64,000 bases of DNA from Corynebacterium pacaense (GTDB lineage: Bacteria > Actinomycetota > Actinomycetes > Mycobacteriales > Mycobacteriaceae): assembly GCF_900169525.1 (NCBI RefSeq), contig NZ_LT821239.1, positions 62,001 through 126,000 of the forward strand, written 5' to 3'. The position numbers were made by a program, and so were the translations under genes. Within the stretch, counting starts at the first letter, position 1. Every line of letters starts with the position of its first letter. The notes below the pieces were generated by a model. It was not told the origin of the DNA, searched no databases, and worked only from the letters and a program-made list of their open reading frames with translations. Of the stretch, positions 1 to 7,954 are shown in pieces.

Positions 1-211
1 TGCGCCACAGCAGAAAGGCCGACAGTGCGAAGAACACCGCGACGAAGTAGTCGAAGCGCGCGAGGACGCCCCCGATGTCCGTCGCCGGATCGACCCCCGT
101 CTGGAAGGCGGCATGAGTGGCAAGCACGCCCAGTGCGGCAACGGCGCGCAGCCCCTCCAGCGAGCTGATGAATCCACCCCTAACGGGTGGTGGGTACGAT
201 TGTGTAGACAT
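1..211 (-). CDS. tmaT: Acyltransferase-3 family protein, 5' end only (TmaT-like)
   Basis: Only the first 70 codons lie in the window and the gene runs off the left edge. The ATG at 211-209 opens a frame whose residues 18-37 read SLEGLRAVAALGVLATHAAF, the classic start of acyltransferase-3 (OafA/NodX-like) membrane enzymes: a conserved D/E-G-x-R-A followed by a first membrane helix with a His. A second hydrophobic stretch (FVAVFFALSAFLLW) follows. Next to a DUF3068 gene and near an MtrP-like methyltransferase and an MmpL3 homologue, it matches M. tuberculosis Rv0228 and C. glutamicum TmaT, which acetylates trehalose monocorynomycolate before MmpL-dependent export. The symbol rests on this context and on the N-terminus alone. 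It diverges from the DUF3068 gene with about 40 bp between the two starts. Confidence 0.65.
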   Translation of the reverse strand, partial: MSTQSYPPPVRGGFISSLEGLRAVAALGVLATHAAFQTGVDPATDIGGVLARFDYFVAVFFALSAFLLWR

Positions 212-250
212 CATTTACGTCTGAGACTAGTGGATTGGGGCGACACAGCC

Positions 251-1030
251 GTGAAACGATCAGCCGTGACTCTGCTGGTGTTCGGCATCGCCTTCCTCCT
301 TTTCGCCTTCACAGTCCCGCCATACATGACCGGCACACTGCGCACCCTGCCCACCGATCTGGATTTCACCCTCACCAGCACCGGTAGCCGCGGGGTCACC
401 CGCACCGAACACATCCGCTCCGAGCCGACCCCCAAGATCGACGAGATCCGCATCAACGCCGACCAGACCCTCGATACCGACGATGGGAGGCAGCTGGCTT
501 CCATAAGCGAATCGGTGACCCTGATCGGGCACTCCCGCTTCCCCGTGTTCGAGCCCACCGCCACCATATCCGGTACGCCCGTGGACTCGGAGAACCAGAC
601 ACGCGAGGGACTGCGCTACTTCTTCCCCGCCAACACGCTGCGCCAGTCCTACCTCTATTATGATGAGCTGCTCGGGGAGGCGGAGTACGTCGACTACACC
701 GACCGCGGGGGTGACACCTACATCTTCCACCAGTCCCTCGACGACCGGCGGCTCGCCGACGGTCGCAGCTATTCGGTTGATCGGACACTGTGGGTGGACC
801 GCTATTCCGGACTGGTCCTCGACAGGCACGAGACGGTCACGCTCGGCGACGCCCCGACCCAGGAATTCTCCTTCACCGACGCGACCCGCGCGCTTATGGA
901 AGATTGGGCCGCCGAGACCACCAGGGGGCTACTGGTCGCGAAGGTCCTGGCCTTTTCGGCCAAGTTCCTCGGGCTGGTCCTGATCGGTATCGGTCTCTGG
1001 CGCACCGGGTTCCTCCACGGGAAGACCTAG
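251..1030 (+). CDS. DUF3068 (PorA-family-like) envelope protein
   Basis: About 259 residues. The frame is open further upstream, but the GTG at 251 is preferred because it places a membrane helix (residues about 5-25, LLVFGIAFLLFAFTVPPYM) at the N-terminus and avoids overlap with the divergent acyltransferase. A long, mainly polar extracytoplasmic domain follows, with a second helix near the C-terminus (LAFSAKFLGLVLIGIGLW). This two-helix plus exodomain layout is that of DUF3068 (Rv0227c-like) proteins, which databases often label porin PorA family although pore function is not established. The next gene starts 8 bp downstream, so the two are probably one operon. Position beside tmaT suggests a role in mycolate or glycolipid export, which is inference. 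Confidence 0.75.
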   Translation: MKRSAVTLLVFGIAFLLFAFTVPPYMTGTLRTLPTDLDFTLTSTGSRGVTRTEHIRSEPTPKIDEIRINADQTLDTDDGRQLASISESVTLIGHSRFPVFEPTATISGTPVDSENQTREGLRYFFPANTLRQSYLYYDELLGEAEYVDYTDRGGDTYIFHQSLDDRRLADGRSYSVDRTLWVDRYSGLVLDRHETVTLGDAPTQEFSFTDATRALMEDWAAETTRGLLVAKVLAFSAKFLGLVLIGIGLWRTGFLHGKT

Positions 1031-1038
1031 GCTCCGCC

Positions 1039-2493
1039 ATGCAGCTTCGGCGGACACTGTTGTGGGCGTGGGCGACCGTGCTGCTGGCGTTGCTGCTGTG
1101 GCCGCTGGCCGCGCCGGGCGAACTCCTGCTCCGTGACATGGCGGTGGTTGATTCCCCCGCCCTCAGCCTGAATGCGTTCGGCTTCGGGGATCTGCCCGCC
1201 CGCAATGCGCCGCAGGACGGTGTTCTGGCACTGTTCGGTTTCCTGCCCGTCAGTTGGCTGGTCCGGGTTATCCTGCTGGCCTCGGGTCTGGCCGGGGCCT
1301 ATGGGGCGATGCGCCTGGGTCCGGCGCAGTTCGCCGCGGTGACCATCACCATCTACAACCCCTTCGTGGTTGAGCGGCTGCTGCAGGGTCACTGGTCGCT
1401 GGTGATGGCAGCATGGCTGCTGCCACTGATCGCCGCACTGCGCGAGCATCCCCGCTGGCAGATTGTTGCCATGTGGGCGGGGTCGCTGACCCCGACCGGG
1501 GCGGTGGTCGCGACGGTGGTGGGGGTCGTGGCGTCGAGAAGCAGGGTGCGCACCGCGTGCCTCGGTGTGGTGACGTGGCTGCCCTGGTTGGTGCCCGCAC
1601 TCCTATCGACGCCGACCTCCGGCGGTGCCACGGCCTTTGTGGTGCGTGCGGAGGCGCACGCCTCCACCCCCGGCACGATGCTCGGCCTTGGCGGGATCTG
1701 GAACGCCGACGCCGTGCCCGCCTCCCGGGAGTCCGGCTTCGCCCTGTTCGGGATTGCGCTGTTTGCCGTGCTCATCACCGGATTCCGCAACTGTCCGCGG
1801 CCGGTGCTGATCCTGGGGACCTGCGGACTGCTCGCGTGTGCGGGGTCGTGGCTGCTGCCCGGGGTGTTCTCCTGGGTGGTGTCCACCGTTCCCGGCGCCG
1901 GGTTGTTCCGGGATTCCCAGAAGCTGCTGATGTTCGCCATTCCCGCCTATGCGGCCATGGCAGGTGGCCTGAGCAGGCCGCCGGTGGAGGAACTTGCCGT
2001 GGCCCTGGCGCTCGTGCAGATGCCGGACGCGCCACGGGAGGTGGCGGTGCTGCGCCCCGAGTACTCCGACACCGCCGAGCTGGCGAACCTGGCACGGGGG
2101 CGCGATGTGCTGCTCGTTGATGCCCCGCCGCTCGTTGCCAGAAGCGATGGTCTGCCCGTGGTGGATCCGAGATCCAAGGCCCTGTCGCTGGTGGAATCCG
2201 GAGAACTCCGGGTGGACGGGGAGATCACCGACTCCCGCTCGCAGCGCCACGTGGAGGCGAGCCGCGCCTGGGGAGACGGTGATCTCAATGAGCTCCGGGA
2301 GCTGGGGGTCGGGGTGGTCGTCGACGGTGGGACAGTCACCGAGACCGGTGCCGGGCCGCGGCGCGGCTGGCGGTTCCACCTAGGAATTGCATTGAGCCTG
2401 ATGTGGCTGGTCTTCCCGCTGGTCTTCCCGCTGGTTGCGGCACTGCGCCGGCGTCCGACCCTCCCTACTTCCGGGGCAGGCCCGGCGGGTTGA
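1039..2493 (+). CDS. Polytopic membrane protein, Rv0226c-like
   Basis: About 484 residues starting at ATG 1039, 8 bp after the DUF3068 gene. It has roughly ten hydrophobic segments: one at residues 5-22, several between 55 and 330, and a last one near the C-terminus (LGIALSLMWLVFPLVFPLVAAL). Between the final two lies a soluble stretch of about 120 residues. The segment YNPFVVERLLQGHWSLVMAA resembles loops of GT-C type polyprenyl-phosphate glycosyltransferases, but I see no clean early Asp-Asp/Asp-Glu catalytic motif, so enzymatic function is not claimed. Position matches Rv0226c in the tmaT - Rv0227c - Rv0226c block, all linked by neighbourhood to trehalose mycolate export. The stop overlaps the 3' end of the convergent ABC transporter binding-protein gene by 29 bp. 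Confidence 0.7.
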   Translation: MQLRRTLLWAWATVLLALLLWPLAAPGELLLRDMAVVDSPALSLNAFGFGDLPARNAPQDGVLALFGFLPVSWLVRVILLASGLAGAYGAMRLGPAQFAAVTITIYNPFVVERLLQGHWSLVMAAWLLPLIAALREHPRWQIVAMWAGSLTPTGAVVATVVGVVASRSRVRTACLGVVTWLPWLVPALLSTPTSGGATAFVVRAEAHASTPGTMLGLGGIWNADAVPASRESGFALFGIALFAVLITGFRNCPRPVLILGTCGLLACAGSWLLPGVFSWVVSTVPGAGLFRDSQKLLMFAIPAYAAMAGGLSRPPVEELAVALALVQMPDAPREVAVLRPEYSDTAELANLARGRDVLLVDAPPLVARSDGLPVVDPRSKALSLVESGELRVDGEITDSRSQRHVEASRAWGDGDLNELRELGVGVVVDGGTVTETGAGPRRGWRFHLGIALSLMWLVFPLVFPLVAALRRRPTLPTSGAGPAG

Positions 2494-3481
2494 TCTCGAT
2501 GGCGTCCACGGCTTCCTCCTCGAGGCCCCACCGCTGCAGCACCTCATCATAGGCGCCGTCGTTGAGCGCCTCCTGGAGAACGAGCGCGACGGGCTCGATC
2601 AGTCCGTTGCCCTTCTTCGTGGTCGCGCCGATATTCGCGGTAAGCGGCCAGCCGCCGGGGACCACGCCGGCGAGTTTGGTGTCGCCGGTGTTCCTCGCGC
2701 CAAAGGCCCCGGTGGCATTGGGTCCGAAGGTGGCGTCGACACGACCGGACTGCAGCGCCAGCTGGCCCGCGGCCTGGTCATCGTAGTAGACCAGTTCAGC
2801 GGGTTGCTTCCCCTGCTCCTCGAGCTCCTCGTTCCAGCGCAGCAGCACCTCCTCCTGGTTCGTGCCTGAACCCACGACGATCTTCAGTCCGCTGATGTCC
2901 TCCGCGGATTCGATCTTTTCAATGTCGCTGTCGGCCGCCACGTAGAAACCGAGGAGATCGACGCGGTAGGTGGCGAAATCGAAGATGTCCAGTCTCTCCT
3001 CCGTGACGGTCACGTTCGTCACCGCCAGGTCATACTTCCCCGAGGACACCCCCAGTGGCCAGTCCGCCCAGCTCACGGGGACAGGATTGAGTTCCAGGTC
3101 GAGTCCGTCGGCGATGAGCTGCGCAAAGTCCAGCTCGGAGCCGATCAGGGTGGTGTTGTCATCGGAGGCGAAGATACTCAGCGGTGCGGCTCCGCCGGTG
3201 GTGGCGATGGTGAGCTTTCCCTCTTCGATCGGGGAGAATCCGCTGGAGCGAAGGGCGTCGACGGCTTCATCGACAACCTCCAGGCGCGGCCGGTCCTTCG
3301 CGTTCTGGGAGGTGAGATTGAATGAATCGGTGCCTTCGCCCGTCGCGGTGGCTACGATCGTCTCCGCCTCCGCCTCGGCGTTGTCATTTCCGACGACCAC
3401 GGTCGTGATTCCGGCTACGAGTACCGCCACGGCGAGTGCGCCGCCAACGAGAACTCCGGTCTGTTTCCTGCTGAGAGCCAT
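2465..3481 (-). CDS. Amino-acid ABC transporter, extracellular substrate-binding protein
   Basis: 338 residues, family 3 solute-binding protein. An N-terminal hydrophobic helix (about residues 8-29) is followed by a Glu/Ala-rich linker. The typical SBP_bac_3 sequence begins near residue 88 (KLTIATTGGAAPLSIFASDD) and includes SELDFAQLIADGLDLELNPV, GKYDLAVTNVTVTEERLDIF and GLKIVVGSGTNQEEVL. There is no Cys near the end of the signal region, so it looks membrane-anchored or secreted rather than a lipoprotein, unusual for a Gram-positive binding protein. It is the last gene of a permease-ATPase-binding protein operon, 30 bp after the ATPase. Substrate is not evident; the McbR-type operator upstream of the operon points to a sulfur-containing amino acid. 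Confidence 0.88.
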   Translation of the reverse strand: MALSRKQTGVLVGGALAVAVLVAGITTVVVGNDNAEAEAETIVATATGEGTDSFNLTSQNAKDRPRLEVVDEAVDALRSSGFSPIEEGKLTIATTGGAAPLSIFASDDNTTLIGSELDFAQLIADGLDLELNPVPVSWADWPLGVSSGKYDLAVTNVTVTEERLDIFDFATYRVDLLGFYVAADSDIEKIESAEDISGLKIVVGSGTNQEEVLLRWNEELEEQGKQPAELVYYDDQAAGQLALQSGRVDATFGPNATGAFGARNTGDTKLAGVVPGGWPLTANIGATTKKGNGLIEPVALVLQEALNDGAYDEVLQRWGLEEEAVDAIEINPPGLPRK

Positions 3482-3511
3482 GATTGTTCCTTTTATTTTC
3501 TGGAGGGTGTT

Positions 3512-4321
3512 CTAGAGGATGCTGTTGATGAAGGTTCTGGTCCGGTCGTGCCGGGGGTTGTCCAGGACGGCGCCGGGTGGACCTATCTCCACCAGCGCGC
3601 CGTCGGAGAGAAGGGCGATTCGGTCCGAGATCTCCCTGGCGAAGGAGATTTCGTGGGTGACAATGATCAGGGTCTTGCCGCTGGCCGCCAGTTCCCGGAT
3701 CACACTGAGGACCTCACCGACGAGCTCCGGGTCGAGTGCGCTGGTCGGTTCGTCGAAAAGCATGACGTCGGGATCCAACGCCAGCGCCCTGGCGATGGCG
3801 ACGCGCTGCTGCTGTCCCCCGGAGAGCTGACGGGGGTAGTGGTGCTCCTTGTCGCCCAGCCCGACGCTGTTCAGCAGGTCCCGCGCGCGGGTGAGGGCGT
3901 CGGCCCGGGACAGGAGCTTCAGCGCCGTCGGGCCCTCGGCCACATTCTCCAGCGCCGTCAGGTGGGGAAAGAGATTGAAGTTCTGGAACACGATCCCCAC
4001 GCGGGCGCGTCGCCGGAGCACCTCGCGCTCGGGGAGTTCGTGGAGCTGCGCACCCTTCTGGCGGTAGCCGATGTACTCTCCGTCGACGGTGATCTCGCCG
4101 GCATCAATGGGTTCGAGGTGGTTGATGGTCCGAAGGAGGGTGGATTTTCCGGATCCGGAGGGCCCGATGAGCGAGACCACCTCGCCGGGGCTGACCGTGA
4201 GCGAGATGCCTCGGAGCACCTCCTGCTCACCATAGAACTTGTGCACATCGCGTATTTCCACGAGACCGCTGACACAGTCGGTGTTCGTGGCGGAGTCCGG
4301 GGCGTGAAGAAGATTGCTCAC
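3512..4321 (-). CDS. Amino-acid ABC transporter ATP-binding protein
   Basis: 269 residues with a complete ABC ATPase: Walker A GPSGSGKS at residues 53-60, Q-loop in VFQNFNLFPH near 111-120, signature LSGGQQQRVAIARAL at 166-180, Walker B VMLFDEP at 186-192 and switch His in LIIVTHEIS. It is of the polar amino acid (GlnQ/HisP/TcyN) type. The start overlaps the permease stop by 4 bp (ATGA), showing translational coupling. It energises import by the neighbouring permease and binding protein. Confidence 0.93.
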   Translation of the reverse strand: MSNLLHAPDSATNTDCVSGLVEIRDVHKFYGEQEVLRGISLTVSPGEVVSLIGPSGSGKSTLLRTINHLEPIDAGEITVDGEYIGYRQKGAQLHELPEREVLRRRARVGIVFQNFNLFPHLTALENVAEGPTALKLLSRADALTRARDLLNSVGLGDKEHHYPRQLSGGQQQRVAIARALALDPDVMLFDEPTSALDPELVGEVLSVIRELAASGKTLIIVTHEISFAREISDRIALLSDGALVEIGPPGAVLDNPRHDRTRTFINSIL

Positions 4322-5379
4322 AGTCGTTGCACCTTCGGGTTCGTGGTGGATACGGCGGGTGGGGCGACCGGCGCCGGCGGGGAGTCATCGGCGAGCGCAC
4401 GCCAGGTCCGGGTGGACCATGCCCTCAATTTCTGGAATGGCGTCGGCGGAAGCTCGCGCTCCGCTCCCTTGGCGTAGTGCCTTTCGACGTAGTACTGGAG
4501 GATCGACAATGCCGTGGTGATCAGTGCGTACCAGGCCACGGAGACCATCAGCAGCGGAATGGGGGTGGATGTGCGGTTGTAGATGACCTGAACGGTGTAG
4601 AAGAGCTCCGGAAGCGCGACCACGAACACCACCGAGGTGCCCTTGACCTGACCGATGATCTCGTTGAAGGCATTGGACACGATGGAGCGGGCGGCCTGGG
4701 GCAGGATGATGCGGAAGAAGCGGCGGCTCGCGGGAATGCCGAGGGCCGCCGCGGCCTCGCGCTGTCCGGCGTCCACGGAGAGGATCCCGGCGCGGATGAT
4801 CTCCGCGGAATAGGCGGCCTGGTGCAGGGTCAGACCCAGTGCCGCCGCAAAGAACGCGGAGATCAGGGCGGTGGTCTGGACCTCATAGAGCCAGAAGTCG
4901 GTGGTAAAGGGTGTCCCCAGGCCCAGTGTGGGATAGAGGTACCCGAGGTTGTACCAGAGGAGGATCTGCACGAGCAGGGGAACGGATCGGAAGAACCACA
5001 CGTATCCGAAGGCCGCCGCATTGAGAATCGGTGAGGAGGACAACCTCATCAGGGCGAGCACCGCGCCGAGGATGAAGCCGCCGACGATGGAGACCACCGT
5101 CAGGGTCAGGGTCAGCTGCAGTCCGCGGAGGATGGCGTCATTGAAGAAGTACTCCGCGAATACACCCCAGTTGTAGTTCTTCACGGTGACCAGTGACCAC
5201 AGGAACTGTGCCAGCAGGAACAGCACGACCGCGGAGCTCAGGTACAGGCCCCACTTCCTCTGTCGCACCACCGTCCTGGCCACGGGGGCACCGGAAGCCG
5301 TGCCCTCGGATACCTCAACCACCTCACCCTGCCGGTCCACCGGTGCGTCGGGACTCTTGGCGTCCAATCTGATTGTCAT
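4318..5379 (-). CDS. Amino-acid ABC transporter permease
   Basis: 353 residues, first gene of the operon. After a polar N-terminal tail of about 45 residues come five or six membrane helices of a HisM/GlnP-type permease. The EAA loop is recognisable (SVDAGQREAAAALGIPASRRFFRIILPQA, residues about 202-230), as is the polar amino acid subfamily N-terminal pattern FLWSLVTVKNYNWGVFAEYFF. A hydrophilic C-terminal tail of about 50 residues ends in Pro/Ala-rich sequence. The ATG at 5379 follows a moderate GAG-type ribosome site. The operator at 5450-5465 lies about 70 bp upstream of the start. Confidence 0.92.
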   Translation of the reverse strand: MTIRLDAKSPDAPVDRQGEVVEVSEGTASGAPVARTVVRQRKWGLYLSSAVVLFLLAQFLWSLVTVKNYNWGVFAEYFFNDAILRGLQLTLTLTVVSIVGGFILGAVLALMRLSSSPILNAAAFGYVWFFRSVPLLVQILLWYNLGYLYPTLGLGTPFTTDFWLYEVQTTALISAFFAAALGLTLHQAAYSAEIIRAGILSVDAGQREAAAALGIPASRRFFRIILPQAARSIVSNAFNEIIGQVKGTSVVFVVALPELFYTVQVIYNRTSTPIPLLMVSVAWYALITTALSILQYYVERHYAKGAERELPPTPFQKLRAWSTRTWRALADDSPPAPVAPPAVSTTNPKVQRL

Positions 5380-5449
5380 TGCGCATTCTCGTTTCTTATG
5401 GGGTGGGAACTGTTAACCACAGCCCGTTGGAATACCGAGTCACACTACA

Positions 5450-5465
5450 TAGACACCTCTGTCTA
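5450..5465 (-). promoter_or_regulatory. McbR-type operator upstream of the ABC transporter operon
   Basis: The 16-bp sequence TAGAC-N6-GTCTA (spacer ACCTCT on the plus strand) matches exactly the consensus known for McbR, the S-adenosylhomocysteine-responsive TetR-type repressor of methionine and cysteine metabolism in C. glutamicum. A further TAGAC half site lies at 5473-5477, in reversed phase to the GTCTA arm at 5461-5465. The site is 71-86 bp upstream of the permease start, where a promoter would be expected. McbR binding is inferred from the motif. Confidence 0.75.
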
Positions 5466-5498
5466 TTCCAGATAGACAGTTCATTTCATCTAGGGCGA

Positions 5499-5506
5499 AA
5501 CAAAGC
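5499..5506. repeat. Target-site duplication, left copy
   Basis: The octamer AACAAAGC directly abuts the left inverted repeat of the insertion sequence and is repeated exactly at 6962-6969 on the other side. An 8-bp duplication is the length expected for ISL3-family transposition, and perfect identity suggests a recent insertion. Confidence 0.93.
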
Positions 5507-6961
5507 GGCTCTTCACGATTTAGAGTGCGTTGATCTTTCCCTGCAGCTGTCCGGAGTGGATCAGGCACCGCAATATGTAGTGGTTGATGTTCCTGAACCC
5601 GAGTGCGATCCCGCGCAGGTGCTCCAGCCGACCATTGATCGCTTCGACCGGGCCGTTGGACGCGCCGATGTCGAAATAGGCGAGCACGTCTTCGCGTCGG
5701 CGCCACAGGGTCCGCCCCAGTTGGGCGAGTTCCTCCAGCCCTGCGGGTAGCCCCTTGCGGATGCTGTTGATCACCCTGCTCATCAGCTTCTTGCCCTCCG
5801 ACTTCTTCGGATGCCCGTAGGCTGCGATCAGATCCTGGTAGAACAACCACGTCACTTCCAGGGCGACGTAGTCATCGTCGGTGGCCCACAACATGTCGAG
5901 TCGTTGTTTCTGCCGGTCGGTGAGATAGTTCGTCCTGGTCAACAGGGTCCTCCGGTACTTGTACAACGGATCATCCTTGCGCCCACGCCGCCCGGTCGTC
6001 TCACGTTGGAGGCGTTGCCGGCACCCGGTGAGCTTGTCGGCAGCCAGATGCACCACATGGAACGGGTCCATCACCTTGCGGGCATCCGGGAGCACCTGGT
6101 CCACGGCTGAGGCATAGCCGGTGAACCCGTCCATCGTCACCACCTGCACGTTTTCCCGGAAATCAGGGTCGCGTTCCTGCAGCCACGTGCGCAGCACCTG
6201 CGCGCTACGACCGGGACGGATGTCCAGCAGGCGGGCATGCCCACGGCCATCCACCAGCGGGGTGAGGTCGACAAGGATGGTCACCAGATTCGACGGCTCA
6301 GTCGGTCGTCGGGTGTGCTTCCAGACGTGCTCATCGACGCCGAGGATGCGCACGCCGTCCAGATGTCCGGGGTCGTCGTAGACGAGGCTCCGGCAGGCAT
6401 CGAGTGCGACCTGGTTGACCAGTTCCCAGCCCACGCCGAGTGCTTTGGCGGTGGCGGACACGCTCATCCGGTCGATCGCCAGGCGCTGGAGAATCCAGCG
6501 GGTGACCCGGTGGGTGATCTTGGCCCCGTCATCAGCGCAGTTGAGTGAAGCCTGGAAAATCTTCCTGGCACAGGACAGATTGCTGCAGGTGAAACGGGGG
6601 ACGCGGACGTGCAGGCGGGTGGGGAACCCGACGACCGGCAGGGCGACGAGCCGGCGGAGAGTGTGGTCGCGCAGCTTCCCGGACTGTCCGCAGGCCGGGC
6701 AGAGGGTGTTTACGGTCACGGGGGGGGCGTCGATGATGGTGATGTTTCCGGCGTCGGCGGCACCGGTGATCGTCAGGCCGATTTCCGCGGTGCGGCAGAT
6801 GGTGTCGGCGACGAGGTTGCCACTAGGCTGCACAGTAGGGTCCTGGTTCGGTCAGATGATGGTGTGGTAACTCTCATCTTGTACCGGCCAGGGCCCCTCT
6901 ATGTTGTGCCACCCCGAACCCCACCTCGTGGTCAGCTACGCACTCCGAAACGCGAAGAGCC
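5507..6961 (-). mobile_element. ISL3-family insertion sequence, complete, IS31831/IS13869-like
   Basis: A 1455-bp element bounded by imperfect 22-bp inverted repeats at 5507-5528 and 6940-6961. Both ends read GGCTCTTC inward, then CG two bases on, and finish GAGTGC; 18 of 22 positions match. One transposase gene fills it, its stop codon lying inside the left repeat, as is usual for this family. Exact 8-bp direct repeats flank the element. Size, termini and duplication fit the ISL3 elements known from C. glutamicum. Nothing is truncated, so it is probably active. It lies between the ABC transporter operon and the GNAT gene, oriented with transcription toward the transporter. Confidence 0.95.
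5520..6833 (-). CDS. tnp: ISL3-family transposase
   Basis: 437 residues. An N-terminal zinc ribbon is visible (CPACG near residue 44 and a second Cys pair in RFTCSNLSC near 85), followed by a helix-turn-helix-like region around 110-140. The DDE nuclease core follows: Asp in RILGVDEHVWK (about 167), Asp in VQVVTMDGFTGYASAV (about 235) with the VMDPFHVVHLAADKL block, and the catalytic Glu in SNGPVEAINGRLEHLRGIA near 400. Length matches intact IS31831-type transposases and no frameshift is present. Confidence 0.95.
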   Translation of the reverse strand: MQPSGNLVADTICRTAEIGLTITGAADAGNITIIDAPPVTVNTLCPACGQSGKLRDHTLRRLVALPVVGFPTRLHVRVPRFTCSNLSCARKIFQASLNCADDGAKITHRVTRWILQRLAIDRMSVSATAKALGVGWELVNQVALDACRSLVYDDPGHLDGVRILGVDEHVWKHTRRPTEPSNLVTILVDLTPLVDGRGHARLLDIRPGRSAQVLRTWLQERDPDFRENVQVVTMDGFTGYASAVDQVLPDARKVMDPFHVVHLAADKLTGCRQRLQRETTGRRGRKDDPLYKYRRTLLTRTNYLTDRQKQRLDMLWATDDDYVALEVTWLFYQDLIAAYGHPKKSEGKKLMSRVINSIRKGLPAGLEELAQLGRTLWRRREDVLAYFDIGASNGPVEAINGRLEHLRGIALGFRNINHYILRCLIHSGQLQGKINAL

Positions 6962-6969
6962 AACAAAGC
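6962..6969. repeat. Target-site duplication, right copy
   Basis: AACAAAGC, identical to 5499-5506, directly outside the right inverted repeat of the ISL3-family element. Removing one copy together with the element restores a contiguous intergenic region between the permease and GNAT genes. Confidence 0.93.
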
Positions 6970-7039
6970 CTTGTTCGCGCGGGCAGTGGCAACCTAGGCT
7001 CTGAGACCGCCCCTGCCCGCTTCACAGACGAGGTTCACC

Positions 7040-7684
7040 TTGAGCAATCCGAATGACATTCTGATCCACAGCAGCATCGATTCCCGCGACGCCCTGCCCA
7101 TGGTGGAGGAGCTGGACCATGAATACACCACGCGCTACGCCGATTACGAGGGCTTTGACAAACCCGCGGATGCGCCAAGTGAAATCGAGCTCTTCCCTCC
7201 CCTGGTCTTCTCCGCGCCCTACGGCGACTTCCTTCTGCTCCAGCGCGACGGCCGCACCATTGCCGGTGGCGCCTTCATGTATCTGGACCGGAAGACTGCG
7301 GAGATCAAAAGGGTGTGGACATCCGCGGCACACCGCAGGCAGGGCCTGTCCAGGCGGATCATGGCCGAACTCGAGGGCGCCATCGCCGCCCGCGGCTACC
7401 GCCAGATCTACCTGACCACCGGACCCCGCCAGCCGGAGGCGAAGAACCTGTACCTGAAGCTGGGCTACACGCCACTGTTCGACCTCAACGAGGATCCCGA
7501 GAAGATCGGCGCCCTTCCCTTTGAGAAGGTCATCGCCCCGGACAACACCGGCCCGCGACTCCGCGGCGTGTCCGACCGCTGGCGGGGCCTCCGGCAACGC
7601 CGCACCGTGGAGAGGACCTACCGCTGGCGCCCCCGACCGGAACAGCGGCTGACCGCACAGATCGGCGCCGATGTGAACATCTAG
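7040..7684 (+). CDS. GNAT family N-acetyltransferase
   Basis: 214 residues. The TTG at 7040 is chosen because a GACGAGG ribosome site sits 7-13 bp upstream. The acetyl-CoA binding part of the GNAT fold is clear: AEIKRVWTSAAHRRQGLSRRIMAELEGAIAARGY carries the R/Q-x-x-G-x-G/S pyrophosphate loop (RRQGLS, about residues 97-102), followed by beta-5 and LYLKLGYTPLFD. A charged, Arg-rich tail of about 40 residues extends past the usual domain end. Substrate cannot be told. It diverges from the ABC transporter operon, from which it is now separated by the insertion sequence; its own promoter region is only about 70 bp, between the IS and the start. Confidence 0.87.
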   Translation: MSNPNDILIHSSIDSRDALPMVEELDHEYTTRYADYEGFDKPADAPSEIELFPPLVFSAPYGDFLLLQRDGRTIAGGAFMYLDRKTAEIKRVWTSAAHRRQGLSRRIMAELEGAIAARGYRQIYLTTGPRQPEAKNLYLKLGYTPLFDLNEDPEKIGALPFEKVIAPDNTGPRLRGVSDRWRGLRQRRTVERTYRWRPRPEQRLTAQIGADVNI

Positions 7685-7954
7685 GGAAGAAGGCGCGTGG
7701 ATCAAGGTGCGCGTCGCCCAAGGGTGGATGTGATCCCATGACAGGTGCAGGAGCGGTCCCCTCACCGCACCACTGCGCACACCGTGTGAAACACGTGTGG
7801 ATCGCGTTAGGCAGCCCGGACCGCCCCGGCACCCCACGCGGGGCGGCCACCGTCCGGATCTCCATACCCCCGACCGCGAAACGGTGGTCCGGACACAGCC
7901 CGCACCGCGTCGGGCCCCACCGAGAGATACTCCGGGGGATCTGCTCGGCGCGCC
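7685..7954. other. Convergent intergenic region without a supported gene
   Basis: 270 bp between the 3' ends of the GNAT and transglutaminase genes. It contains short GC-rich inverted stretches (for example CACACCGTGTG near 7778 and GTCCGGA/TCCGGAC near 7853-7896) that could terminate both transcripts, but no clear stem followed by a T-run. A 91-codon open frame across it lacks a ribosome site and recognisable protein character. Confidence 0.4.
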
